Assembly: GCA_021464415.1 (NCBI GenBank)
Contig: CM038463.1
Span: 6,928,754-6,992,753 of the forward strand
Direction: 5' to 3'
DNA length: 64,000 bases
DNA from: Lonicera japonica
Lineage: Eukaryota; Streptophyta; Magnoliopsida; Dipsacales; Caprifoliaceae
A program made the position numbers and the translations under genes. Shown in pieces: positions 45,244 to 57,648 of the stretch; position 1 is the stretch's first letter, and each line of letters starts with the position of its first letter. The notes under the pieces were generated by a model. It ran no database searches. It was not told the DNA's origin and worked only from the letters and a program-made list of their open reading frames with translations.

Positions 45244-46976
45244 GAGTAGCACGATTCCAGTCCAAAGGAGTTTAATCTCTCTATATATACATATTTATAT
45301 ATGCATAATCTAGATACCTGCCATTGGGACCATACCTCGCCGGAATTGGAATGATGGACGGAACAGCCGGAACAATAGCCTGATTTGGAATGATGGCTGG
45401 GAGGGGTAGGAGTGGTATTTAAACACCATTCAGACTGAACAATAAATTTTAAAAACAAATTTGCTTTTGAATTATTCAGAAGCAAATTAAGTAATAAGAT
45501 GTGAATGCAAAACAAACATATGTCACATCTAAAATCTGAATTCATTACAATTCAGTCTTTGGATGCTTCAACAAACGAGACCTGAAAGCTATATTGAAAC
45601 TATTGATTAAAAACAAAAAATACAAAATATTTCAACCGGCTTAGTCCTTCTATACAAATTTGTAATAAGACCACGCTCGCATTTGTAATGAGACCTATCT
45701 ATTAATTGCGTTCATGTCAAAACTTTCTATTAATCTTAAATATTTCTATTGCCATTGCTTACTCGCATCTCTTGATGCTTAGTTCTTGTGCTTATGGCCG
45801 AAAGTACTATTTTATAAATTTATTTTGAAACTCGTCAATTTTAATTGCCGAAAAACATGGATAGTCAAGTAACATTCACCGACTATGACAAGAGAAAAAA
45901 TATAGAGGGAAGTAGAAAAGAAGTGGGGCAATACGTAGAAGGAAAATGGTACAACATTTAAAGCAGAAAGGAAAAAGAAAGTGCATAATAATAGTAATAA
46001 TAATAATTCAAAGTATTATTAAAAAATAAATAAAATGTTATATATGGTGGTGTTGGAGCCCATGCCCGCCGTGTAATGGAAAATGTTGACCGATCTAGTC
46101 AAAGCCCTGCACTTTTTAACTTTCAAACCCTCATTTCGGCGTTAAACAATTAGGAAAGATATATGGTGATCAAAGAAGTTCAACATAACTAAAAAGGAAA
46201 ATTAAGACTCCGTTTGATAATTATAAGAAAAAGAAAAATAAGAATACTTAATTCGGTAAGAAGTTGAAAGATAAGTTAAGGCATGCGATAACATACTTTT
46301 CATTTCATATTCATTTTATGAGTCGATATTTTTCATTCTTCATAATTTTTTGTAAAAAAATTTTCTTCCTCAACTACCAAATAAAATTTTTCCATGAAAA
46401 AAATCACAAAATAAGAAGATATCTCACTAAGTCTTAATTTATTTTTTAATTTCTCACAAAAATCAACTGATTTTATTTTTCCTTTCTATATTGTTATCAA
46501 ACGGATCCTAATTAATATATTATGTTTTCGTGTGATAGTAAGGGATTCTCTAAGAACTTGTCTATGAGGTTGTACATGAATCACAAAGAAAAAAAAATCT
46601 ATTCAATAAATGTTTAATCTTATTATAAATATGACATGACAAAACAATTATTTTCACGTTATCTACTTAGACTCTCGATTTACAAATTCAAACTCTCATG
46701 CACAATAGATGTGTATGACTTGGCACTAATTAAGTAGGGCTCACAATTCTCTTTAGTTGCATGTATTATTGCATATCTGAATTTATATATTATATGTGTG
46801 TGTGAAGATAGAAAATGAACTATTTGAAATACTTTTTTAGATATTGTCTATTAATAAAAAATAATGTTAACTAAATATACACAATGCCTAAAATAACATG
46901 ACACAAAAAATAAAATGGATATTTTAATAAACAAACTATCGGAAAAGGCGTCTAATTCGAAAGACTCTTTTAACAA
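45244..46976. other. AT-rich intergenic DNA
   Basis: No gene, RNA or defined repeat recognised beyond short simple-sequence runs. Confidence 0.45.
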
Positions 46977-46984
46977 TAAAATTA

Positions 46985-47965
46985 GGGTGTTCTTAAATGC
47001 ACCCACATAATCCGTCTTCTCACCCCACTAAAAGTCAAAGTTACGTTAGTCTTAACCTAAAAAATAGCGCAAAATCCTTTCTTCTCACCCCGCTTTCTAT
47101 ACTTTGAAAAAATATCCACTAATTTATCTTCTCACCCATTTAAAGTTTTAAAAATTAAAAATTAATAAAAAATTACATTATTTTCAACAAACAAACATCT
47201 ACTATTTTCACTTAATTACATACATCTCATAAATATATGCTTATAATAAGTATTCTCATAATTTTATATAAATTACTAGACTTTTATTTTTATTTTTATT
47301 TGCACCGGCACAATAACATTTTCAATGATTTTTTTCTTAATTTATTTTTATGAAAATATTTTATTTTGTAAAGAAATCGTTTTCTTGAATCTCTGAAAAA
47401 ATTAAATATCATATAAATCGAAAGTAACAAAATATGTTAATCAATGATGTATTTTTATGAAAACTATTTTATTTTTCCAATTAATTTTTTCCATTTTCAC
47501 AAAAGATAACATATATTTTCAAACAATAAATTGATCTTTTAATATTTTTGAAGTTGTGAATTAAGTATTATATTTACTTATTTGATAAAGATAAAAATAA
47601 AATTTGTAAATAAATTTGAGATATGAATAATAAACATTTAAGAAAAGATTATATAAAATATCATATAATTACTAAAACTTATTTATGACAATTAATATTT
47701 TGTATCTTGGAGGTACTATTTAGATGAAATTTTTAATAAAATTTATTAAGAACGATGTAAATTTTATTATTATGTTTTATCTTAATGAAAAATTTAATAT
47801 TTTTACTTTTAGCGACGAAATTTTACAGTCCCTATATTATTTCAGTAAACTCACCCCAGTGCTGGGGTGAAGTGCAAGATTTTTTAAAGATTTGATGGGG
47901 TGAAAAGAAAATATTCTCACACTGGGGTGAGAAGACTGATTTTGTGGGTGTATTTAAGAACACCC
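46985..47965. mobile_element. hAT-type non-autonomous element, 981 bp
   Basis: An 8-bp target duplication TAAAATTA (46977-46984 and 47966-47973) flanks long imperfect terminal inverted repeats. The left end is GGGTGTTCTTAAATGCACCC, and the right end reversed is GGGTGTTCTTAAATACACCC. Similarity extends about 42 bases to CTTCTCACCCCA. Eight-base duplications are diagnostic of hAT. The interior is very AT-rich and has no transposase frame. Confidence 0.88.
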
Positions 47966-47973
47966 TAAAATTA

Positions 47974-48779
47974 TCTTAAATAATACATACAAACATTTGT
48001 CAAAAGACATCAACACACACGTACTGCTCCTTTTTCAATGTAAAATATATGGAGCCGACTTATAATTTATATTTTTAATTTATACCAAATTAAACGGGGC
48101 GGCCCGAGGATCTATATTATATATTATCAGGAGCTAGGATATTTACAATAGTCATAATTTTTATTCCGGCCAATGGCAATTTGAAGCTTAAAACTGAATT
48201 TCCCAATGCACCATTTGTTAAAATTAAAGTCCCAATTCATGGCACAAAAAAAAAAGTGAAAAGAAAATAAAAATTTAAGCCCATCTAAAACAAGGGAATG
48301 GATATGATATACATACGAGTGATTGTGGATTTTGTGGTCAAGGGAATTATTTTCCTCTCCTTTCCTTTTCTTAATTATTATATATATTTGTTAAAGAATA
48401 GAAGGAAACTAAAAAGCAGAGCCGTTGGAGTTAGCTATAGGAACAGGTAAAGCATGAAGTGAAGAGAGCCGTATTCCGTCACGGTTCTCTTTCTTGGGTT
48501 TGAAGACAAACAATATTTGACCGTTGAATCTGCACGTGCGGCTCATTCCGTCCGTCCAGCTGTCTCATACTTTATATATATATATATATAATCGTAGATA
48601 AATCTGTACTTGAGGAAAGGTGGGTGTTCATTCAATAGATCGATCTCATACAACAATGCATTACCATTGCCACTTGAACAATGCTACATGTGTAAGTATC
48701 GAAATACATTATATAATTATTATTTAATTAAAAATAAATATTTGATACAATAATACCCTTATCTTTTGATATATGAACA
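47974..48779. other. AT-rich intergenic DNA
   Basis: A (TA)n run is at 48573-48591. One canonical auxin response element word, TGTCTC, is at 48561-48566, but it is far from either LBD promoter. No gene recognised. Confidence 0.45.
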
Positions 48780-48787
48780 CATATTAT

Positions 48788-49073
48788 GGGTGGTGATGTT
48801 AGCACCCTCAAAATCTCTTGAAAACACTCTCACTTTTCATTCGGTCCTTAACAACCGAATAATGTATAGGTTATTCGGTTGTGAAGGACCGAATATAAAC
48901 TTGCAAAAATTTAAAAAAACTTGAAAATACCTTACTCGATTGTCAAAAATCGAGTATATAGACTTATATTCGGTCATTAACAACCGAATAATAGATACTT
49001 TTCTCAGTTACGAATGACCGAATTAAAGTGAGAGTGTTATCAAATATTTTGGGGGGTGCCAACATCACCACCC
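48788..49073. mobile_element. MITE (286 bp) containing strong internal hairpins
   Basis: Inverted ends GGGTGGTGATGTTAGCACCC (left) and, reversed, GGGTGGTGATGTTGGCACCC (right). The flanks CATATTAT (48780-48787) and AATATTAT (49074-49081) match at 7 of 8 bases, consistent with a hAT-type target duplication. Inside are three hairpins: 48839-48894, about 48944-48965 and about 48968-49022. Confidence 0.85.
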
Positions 49074-49081
49074 AATATTAT

Positions 49082-51886
49082 ACATCATGTTATACGTCCC
49101 AGACTTTGTCTCATTTATAAGCCCAAATACATTACATTCAAAACCAGCCTGATCATATATATACGATTTTGTGTAAAACTTAAAATAAAGAATACTTTTT
49201 TCGGATATAAAATATTCTTATATCATTGTTCTTATGTCATATTTAAAATATTAGGTCTTTTAAATAAACTATAAAATTCTGTATTATAACAACCTTTTTA
49301 TTAAATAAACCAACCCACACCATTTTACATCGTAATGCATTTTCACCCATTTTAGTTTGGTTTTGAAGACTAAGAAAAATACTTTTACAGTTGCATTTTA
49401 ACTTTTTTAAAATGGGAGGGTTTAAAATTAAAACTTAAAACTAAAAAAATTGTGTAGACATGGTTTCAGTTTTGAGGTAGGTAGACAAGCCCAATACTTT
49501 GCTCCTTTTAAGAATTCTCCAAATACACTTGGGCTTGGGCTGTATATAAATTTGCAAGTTCTACTTGCAATAAGATTAAGGGCAGCCAAATATATATATA
49601 TATATATATATTTTGTAAGCACATACATATATTGATGACATGAATCGTGGCGTTCTTGAGATTTCCGAGAGACCAACTGAATGTGTCCCCATTTTATTTT
49701 ATTTTTCAGGTGTGTTATTCAAAACATAGAAAAACTTGATGACCGAGTGATGAATAAATTGAGTAATCAGTATACCATACTTAAATATATAGTATACCCT
49801 TGTTTGATTTCAGCTAATTAAGTCTCTATGGCTATGATATTAGAGGTAATTAAACCCTGCAGAAAGATTTATAAATTTTAGAAAAATGATAGTCTTATCA
49901 GCTGTATTCACTAAATAATTTTATCGAATGTATTAATTAATGAGTTGTACATTTTAATTACCTATTATTGTATTTACTATGAATATTCAGTAAATAAAAT
50001 TGATAAGTGTAACATTGATCTAAATTTTGTAGTTGAACATATTCAATTAGAATATATTGTAAGACACATTAGTGAGACATAGAAGCACAATTTTCAGATT
50101 AACACACATGTCATGAATTTTACATGAAATGAAAATTTATATGGTAAAATTAACTACATCAAACTATTTCTATTGGGATATTATTAGTATTACCTCATAG
50201 TTTTCATTTTTTTTAATCTAAAGAGGGTAATTAATAACCCACCCAAATTTATTAGAATATATATATCAAAAGTATCATAATGGCTTTTTCCTGTTCTGCC
50301 ATTCAGAAGACCAAACTCAAATAATATGAGAAAACTTTGTCTAACCTTTTTAGGGTTTCGAAACCCTTTTGCCTACTACAACTTTCTTTTATGATTTTTT
50401 GAGTAAAATTTGGGCCAGCAAGTAAAGTTCTCTTTTACACTGTTTAGGCTATAAATCTCACACTGAAAAATAAGAAAACTAATTATGACATTATTTTGAT
50501 AACTGACAATTGATTTTGAATTGAATATTTTGGTTATACTATGTTATGAGAACAGACTATTTTGTATTCAAGCCTAACACAGATTACATGTGCTCCATGT
50601 GACTAATATAAATATATGTTAAACATATATGGAACGGGGTAGTGTTTAGAATTTACATCCCACATCAGTGAAATCAAGAAGATCCTGGCCACGCTATTTA
50701 TTACCAATTAATTTTGGGCGGAATGTTCTAACTGTGTATGTAATAGACACAATAACCAAGCAAAGTTTCTATCCAAAGGTGAAGGATATAATTTCAAACT
50801 TTTCGGCAAAAGTGTTTCGTACTTCTTCCAGAAGATCAACAATGTAGTTAGGTTCACTTCCATAGAAATGGAAGTACAATTCTTTTAATTTCTTGAGGTA
50901 TGGTAAAAGCTAGCTAAATAAAAAGGAAACTGTCGAATAATCACCCTTCTTGATTTTGCAGCTACATTTTAGAGTTGTCACCGAATATACATACATATAT
51001 TTTCTCCATCACGTACAAAGCTTCTATATATCTTCTAGCTTAAAATAGTTATTTATATCCATTATCACATGAAACAAATCTATATAGCTACACGAAATAT
51101 AGCGGTTTTCTCAAACTTTAAAATGTGTCATCGGATGATTTCCATATATCTAGTTCTTGATCGTCATAGTTGATATATTGATAGTAGAAATTAAGTCAGT
51201 CGTAGCTTAATCACTAAATAGAAACACTAACCTTAAATAAGTAACCAAATTAATTAATTAAGCTAAAATTAAAGAGATAGTTGCACTATAAAATCTCAGG
51301 TAAGAAACATATATCAAGTTCCATTTTTTTACTCCCATAAAATAAGTAATATTGTAGGCAAACAAAGAGTTAATTAACAAGTTATTTTACCTAGATCATG
51401 ATCATGTACTTGAAACTTATAGATGGTAAATTACACTTGGTTAAAAAAAAAACATCCACCACGTTTTTATATCAAAATCTCAACAAGATAAGTTCATAAA
51501 GTGAAAGCATGTATATTATTATATATATTAAATGCCATTAGGGGTATATAATGTGTTCATTCAATCTAACATTTTATTGATCTTATAGCTTAACTAGCTA
51601 GCTAGTGCCATAATATAATTAATCTATTTGGCAGATCAAAAGAAAACCCGATTTTGTTGAAAATTGATCAATCATACTATTATTATTCTACTAACATCCA
51701 AACCTTAAACAAAATCTAAGACAAACAATCATAAGGTGGATATATGTTTTTAGGGTTTCCAAGGGTATTAACATCTCTAGGGTTCCATATTATTTTATGG
51801 CACCAAAATCTCATGCCTTAACAAAGCCAGTTGCGCAGTGTCAAATACACAATTGACAGAGTAATTAAAGAGGTTCAAAAATTTCC
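49082..51886. other. Intergenic DNA between the two LBD genes, with a TRIM-like fragment
   Basis: An (AT)n run is at 49590-49611. Positions 50641-50725 (TGTTTAGAATTTACATCCCA; CCAATTAATTTTGGGCGGAATG) resemble the reverse complement of the TRIM-like LTR at 39071-39189. No gene recognised. Confidence 0.45.
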
Positions 51887-52880
51887 TCAGGACTGCTGCA
51901 TAAATCCAAAGGCGACCGATTGTAGGTCATGATCAATATCATCCCGAAAAGCCCATTGCCTATTGTAATTAGCTTGCACGTCAATAGAATCCATTGAATA
52001 AGAAGTCTCCTCGAAGCTCGAGAATGAGCCATTTTCTTCTCGAGGTGCTGAATTTTCGTAGCTCCCAGAGGTATTCATGTTCATGATCCCATTTTCCAAG
52101 TTCTCGAGATTGGTGGCCATGAAGTTTGAATTAAATTGGGGCATTATGCTCAAATTTTCAGATTGTAGCCAATTACTTTGAACATCTTGAGCATAACAAG
52201 GGAATTTCCCATGGGATCTATCATTAGGGTTTGCATTAGTGGTGCCATTGACCAAACTTTGTGATGCTTGTTCCTTTAGAGAAGCTAGTTGCGCTTGTAG
52301 ATTGACAACCTGAAGAATGCAACAAAAATCAGCGAACACTAATAATAGTAGACACGTAAAGAGTACACAGGAAGTTTATTACACAAATTGATGTGACAAC
52401 AATTAATGAGTCAGGACTACAATCATTTTACCCCACAAACTAATCTGACAACATTAATGAGTGACTCAGGATGTACTACAATCATCTGCAAGTAGGTCAT
52501 ATTTTGTGACCCGTTAAGTTCTGTGGCATCAGCTTATGAAGGATGGGAAGAAACACAAATTAGGGTTTCAAATAAGCTAAATTAGTTTTATCAATACGTA
52601 CTTGTTGTTGGAGAGCGAATATATGGGAAACACATCCATAAATAGGATCCTGAACCCTAGCTTGAGCTTCATATGAGATGGTAACTGCTGCCTCGCATCG
52701 ATCACTCACAGGGAGATGAGCAAGAAGTTTTGACACATTACTCGCACCGAAAACTCTGTGAATTGCAGCAAAATGTGTAGCACCTTGTTCATGGCAAAAA
52801 TAAGGGGCGAAAACACAACCCCTCACACATTTTCTTCTCAAGAACTTGCAAGCACCACAAGGGGAGCCAGAGCCTGTCAT
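51887..52880 (-). CDS. LBD29: LBD29-like LATERAL ORGAN BOUNDARIES DOMAIN transcription factor
   Basis: Second member of the same family, on the opposite strand. Exon 1 is 52880-52602 and exon 2 is 52309-51887, with a 292-base intron (donor GTACGT, acceptor TTCAG), giving 233 residues. The LOB domain has the C block [33 protein letters not shown], the GAS block [16 protein letters not shown], and a coiled coil across the intron ([23 protein letters not shown]). [26 protein letters not shown] and VVNLQAQL point to LBD29 rather than LBD16. The C-terminal half is Asn/Ser-rich and acidic ([15 protein letters not shown]), a likely regulatory region. I chose the ATG at 52880 ([13 protein letters not shown]) because relatives begin a few residues before the C block; an in-frame upstream ATG at 52967 would add 29 residues. 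No disruption seen. Confidence 0.95.
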
Positions 52881-53043
52881 CTTTTTGATCTTCTTTGGGA
52901 GGTTTATTTTTTTGGTTTTTGATCTCAAATTGATTTGTGCAAGCATTATCGCCATGTTTATAAACACTAGAGGAGGAGGGAGGTGGATTATATTATAATC
53001 AATAGATAATTGAATTTGGTCCCCTTAATGGGCTACAAATTTC

Positions 53044-53053
53044 TTTATAAAAC
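53044..53053 (-). promoter_or_regulatory. Candidate TATA box of the LBD29-like gene
   Basis: The minus strand reads GTTTTATAAA, about 165 bases before the ATG at 52880. A second TATA-like word (TTTATAAAC) at about 52956-52964 is closer to the ATG. The two predict different 5' ends and different first ATGs. Confidence 0.45.
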
Positions 53054-53230
53054 TCTGTTTTTCACCTCCATCCCTCCTTAATTTTTTTCTATTTTATAAT
53101 AGTGTCACTTGAGATTCCATTTAGCATCCCTCAAAGGACAAAAGAGCTAGCTTTAACCAAACCCAATTTCTATTAGCTTAATTGATGATTGGATCCTTTT
53201 CAACTCGTTCTTTGCGAAATGTCTTCAATT

Positions 53231-53441
53231 CCTCTCTCGACAGATAGAAGTGGTTTGTAATTTTGTTCCACGAGCACATGTGCAATGGTGTAGCTCATAG
53301 TTTAGCTTGTTTTACTTTTAATTCTCGCTCCTTAAAAAGTTGGGACTCCTTGTTCTCAGATTGGATTGTATGGATCTAGTATCCTCTAATTTTGGTAATA
53401 ATATTAAGTTGGGAGTCTTGATCGGGTTTTCCAAAAAAATA
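53231..53441 (+). mobile_element. 5'-truncated LINE (L1-type) 3' fragment
   Basis: It is flanked by a perfect 14-base target duplication AAATGTCTTCAATT (53217-53230 and 53442-53455). The sequence encodes the end of a LINE RNase H domain (FVPRAH in one frame, then NGVAHSLACF after a one-base slip) followed by a short 3' UTR and an A-rich tail (53433-53441). Severe 5' truncation is normal for LINE insertion. It lies about 350 bases upstream of the LBD29-like start codon. Confidence 0.88.
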
Positions 53442-53796
53442 AAATGTCTTCAATTATTTTATGTGATAAATGCAACTACATTTATAATAGTACATGGATA
53501 ATTGGCCTTTTACTCTCTTAAAGCTTGTTTGTTCTCTCACTTCAATTCTTAAAGTTCTATTTATTTCATTTTAGTACTCAAAATTTAAATCTCAATCTTC
53601 TCAGTTTCATCTAAAATTAAGTTCAATATCATTATCAGTGACATCATTAATTAAAGTGTGACATTAAGGTAGGCATATATTATTAACATTCGTGTGTGCG
53701 ATTTTAATAAAAATAAAATAAACATGATAAGCCCATTTCCCAAGTGCGAGATCAATAATGGCAACTCCAACACATGTAGATGGGTTTACAATCATA

Positions 53797-54048
53797 CTCC
53801 TTCCGTCCTAAATTGCTGGTCCCTCTTTTCATTTTTAGATGTCCCAAAATAAATATTCACTTTCCATAAAAGATAAATACATACCTATTTTGACTTTTTG
53901 TACTCTCACTTTTCAAGAAAAAATTTTAAATAAAGAAAAAAGTAAAAAGACAAAGTCAATGTAAATTAAGCAAAAAATACAATAATAATGTTGGGTTCTT
54001 AATAAGTTAAATTTTTCAAAAGGGGCCAGTAATTTGGGACTGAGGGAG
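53797..54048. mobile_element. Stowaway-like (Tc1/mariner) MITE, 252 bp
   Basis: Ends CTCCTTCCGTCCTAAATTGCTGG and, reversed, CTCCCTCAGTCCCAAATTACTGG, flanked by TA at 53795-53796 and 54049-54050. The CTCC(C/T)TCCGTC end is the Stowaway hallmark. Noncoding. Confidence 0.9.
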
Positions 54049-54050
54049 TA

Positions 54051-57000
54051 TGATAATTGAAATATATTAATGACTGGTTACAAAAACTATAAATGACAAT
54101 GATCAGAGTAGATCAGTGTAATTGTGTAAAGTGTACTTGGTTAGTGGTAATTTAGCTAGTACTGAATCTGTTAATAAGTACAAGTATATATTGGTATATA
54201 TTCACTTGTCTTTCTCTGTTTCTCTCCTTTAAGCACTCCAATATATTTGGGTCCAAACATTGCAAGTTTCCGCATATTACAGTGAGTAATTTATACAAGT
54301 CTTGCAAAAAAAAAATGTTGATCCTAATTATATTTTAAGGGCCATTAATTGATTTAGGCATGGGAGGTTCAACTATACCTATTATTGTGAAAGATGGGTA
54401 GTGATATCATTTGAACTAGCTAGAATTCATTGGTTGCGCAAAATTGATTTACAATTTTTTTTAATTATTGTTATTTAGGTTTGTGCCAGGGAGTCTAATC
54501 ATGAAGAGAGGAAGCACGGTAAGCTCGGCGGCGTGAAAGTGTCACATAAATATAATTTGACTCACTATATATATATATATAGTATCTCCCTATTATCAAA
54601 ACCAAAGAAAAATCAACACATTCTTCTAGTTGTATAAATTATTAAGGTAGTCACACCTCTATGTACGTACGTGTAATATTCCAATAACTAAGCACAAGTT
54701 AATTATTTAGGTAAGATATATGCCACAATAAACAGAAACTGGGACAGGGAAATTGTTGCTAGCTGTTTATCCTATATAACCAAGATCATTCATTTAAAAT
54801 AATGTTGAGAATTCTTTGTTAAAATAAAATAGATAGAGAGATAGTAAAATTTCCACTTTGAACGTACCGGGTGAAGAAGAAGTAGAGAAGAAAAGAAAGG
54901 AAAAAGGAGCATATTCCAAAAATGAAAGAAACAAAAGACAATGTCACTGGAATACAACACCTGGCTAAGGGGAAGCACAACTAATTAATTAATTAAGACA
55001 GGGGAAAAGGGTGGGTGTATTGTTATTATTAATTATTTTTTTCTATTTTTTTTGGCTTTTAAAGTTAGTCTTACATTTGTTTAGGTGTTGGAGGTCACAA
55101 CTTGTCGAGCAATACTGTATTAAGTATGATTAAGTAATCTTATATATACATTATCATTTACCATTTTTAATTAATTACTTTCTTGTGTCACACATAGCCC
55201 CCAACATGTAGACCCTTACCCAAATGTGCATTTAGACCCCACCCCACTTCTAATCCTAGCTAATTATGACCCCCTCTCCCTCTCCCACCCACTCTAATTA
55301 TTTTAAGAAAAATATTTATTTTTTACTTATAAATCTTGTCACATATTTTTACTGTGCTGGTGAATGTACGATTTATGTAATATATACCGACAAAAATAAG
55401 TGGTAGGAATCTCAGGTAAATATAACATTACTCTACTTTTAACCAAAGTCACTTGTACAAATAATCTCACTCTTTTCTGGTGAAAAATAAATAAATATAT
55501 AAGAGTGACACTCTATAAATGTATTAGAAGTATTGGATTCATACTTTAATTTTATCAAATAAATAATTTAAAGTTAGTTTGATTCAAGTTGAAATAACTT
55601 ACACACGTTAAAGTGTTCCTTAGAATTTACATTTTAAATTTATATAATGGAAGGAAAAAAGCATTAAGCACTGCATAAATATTCGCGTAACACATTATTC
55701 TTGCTATTCTTCACATGTGTCTAACATTAAGTTAAAAAGTATACCTTACCATATCAATCTTGCAAAATCCGCACTGCCAAAAGCAACTAAATATAGCTTA
55801 GACAAGATATATACATAATATCTCCCACTTTCACATAATATTGTGTACATCATTTGAGTCAAATGAAGCCCACACAATAATACGCTTTGATGATATATAG
55901 CATATCGTCCCAAACTTTTAACTCAATTGATATATTTTATATTATCCTAATAATTATTTAAAAAAAATAATTCTGGGACAATATATAGTATTTGTCTCCG
56001 TGCTTGTCAGAACTGAAAAATATGTACTATATATTGTCTAATTAAATTATTTATCGGAAGGTAAATTTACCTTCCTCTTATCTTTTTAGTAACCATTTTA
56101 GCCTATAATTAACCAAACCATTACGGCCTGTGATAGATCTGCCTTGTTAACATATGCAGTGAAAATGGTCTTAGAATTACAAATATACAATTTTGGTTAA
56201 TAGTCTTATTTTTATGAGAGAACATTAATAATGTAATATTTTTTTTTCGGGCCATAACCTGCTGATTAAGAGCTGGAAATAAAGATTTTTCTTGACTATT
56301 TCGCAATATAAGATAAATAATATTTTTAACTTTAGATTAAGTTATTATTAGTATTTTCTTGAAAAGTTCCAAAATCATAAATATGCAAGGAGCTAGCTAG
56401 TGTCAATTGTATTAATTGGTGAGTACATTTCCTATAAAGTATTAGTCAATACAATTATTTAGATACACATCAAGACAAGCATGTAATCCGTGCAATACAC
56501 GAGTGTATTATAATTTATTTCAATACGATAAATTGAGAAATTTCATTTTAGCATATCAAATTTTGTATTTACATTGGAATAAACTTTTTTCTAGAAGATC
56601 ACTCGTAAGTGCACATTGGGGTGTAAGATAATATGTCCATTTTTCAAATTGCTAGAAAAAAAAGAGAGAAATTAAATATGAAAAAAGAATAACACTATGA
56701 ATAGATAATTTCTCCATAAATGGTATATGAATTCATTTTAATGCCAAGAAAGGTCATATATTTTCAATAGAGGAAGCAAACAATACAAAAACATGCATGC
56801 CTATGCACTAAAGGGCACATATGTAAAACTTTTGCAACATAGTCTGCACCCATCAAAATCCTTCAAACTATAAAAAGTATTACATAGATAATATAGAAAT
56901 ATTGAGAAAGAAAATAGTCGATCAAACGCAGAGGTACAATTGGCTAGAGAGTTTTTATACGGAACAAAGGATTTTGTGATAGAGAAGTGGTTGTAAACTA

Positions 57001-57519
57001 GCGTGAGAGGATGCAGATAAATAGAGAGGTTGTAAGAAGAAAGAAAGGTAAAAGGATGTCCAATGAGCATTTTCTTAAAAGATAAATAAATAAGCAAATG
57101 AAGAGATACAAATAACCTATTTCGAATAAAACTCATCTGAAATGTAATAAACACATTCAATAAATGTATTACTTCTTCATGTCATAGATTCTTGTTTGTC
57201 CGCATAAATTATCTGGTTTATAGTTACATTGTAAATTGATAAAACGTAAAAAAATTCAATTTTACAAAAAATTCGTGTGGTGTGATTTTTCCGCGTGAGT
57301 ATGTATGATAGTTATAAGTTACGTAATTTTAACTGTCTTTACATTTTCTATGTAATATATCTTAGAAATTAACTTAATTAAATTTATAATTTTATATACT
57401 AGTTCATTTTTACAACCAAATACTAAAATTAGATAATTCACGAATTAAGTAATTTTAAATGGTTTAATTCATAAATTGAAAAACAAGTAAACAAATTTTA
57501 ATAAATGATGAATATATTA
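54051..57519. other. AT-rich intergenic DNA upstream of the LBD29-like gene
   Basis: Simple repeats occur (for example (AT)n at 54566-54582). Open frames are short, AT-rich and unsupported. No gene recognised. Confidence 0.45.
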
Positions 57520-57648
57520 TTATGGGAGATACTATTACAGATACAAAAATTTTATGCCAGAACAAATCCTATCATCTTTATTACTTTTAAATAAAAATAA
57601 ATTTTATCTGACAAGAAATTATTATTTTAAAAATAGTATCTTCCATAA
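57520..57648. mobile_element. Very short TIR element, about 129 bp
   Basis: TTATGGGAGATACTATT at 57520 and AATAGTATCTTCCATAA at 57632-57648 are inverted repeats with one mismatch. Interior AT-rich. Target duplication unclear. Confidence 0.5.

Noticed and set aside
44316..45590. An older hAT-like element enclosing the Tourist-like MITE
   Set aside because: Proposed ends match only loosely and no 8-bp duplication is visible.
48561..48566. TGTCTC as an auxin response element controlling the LBD genes
   Set aside because: It is in the shared downstream interval, over 3 kb from the LBD29-like 3' end and not in either promoter; a six-base match is expected by chance.
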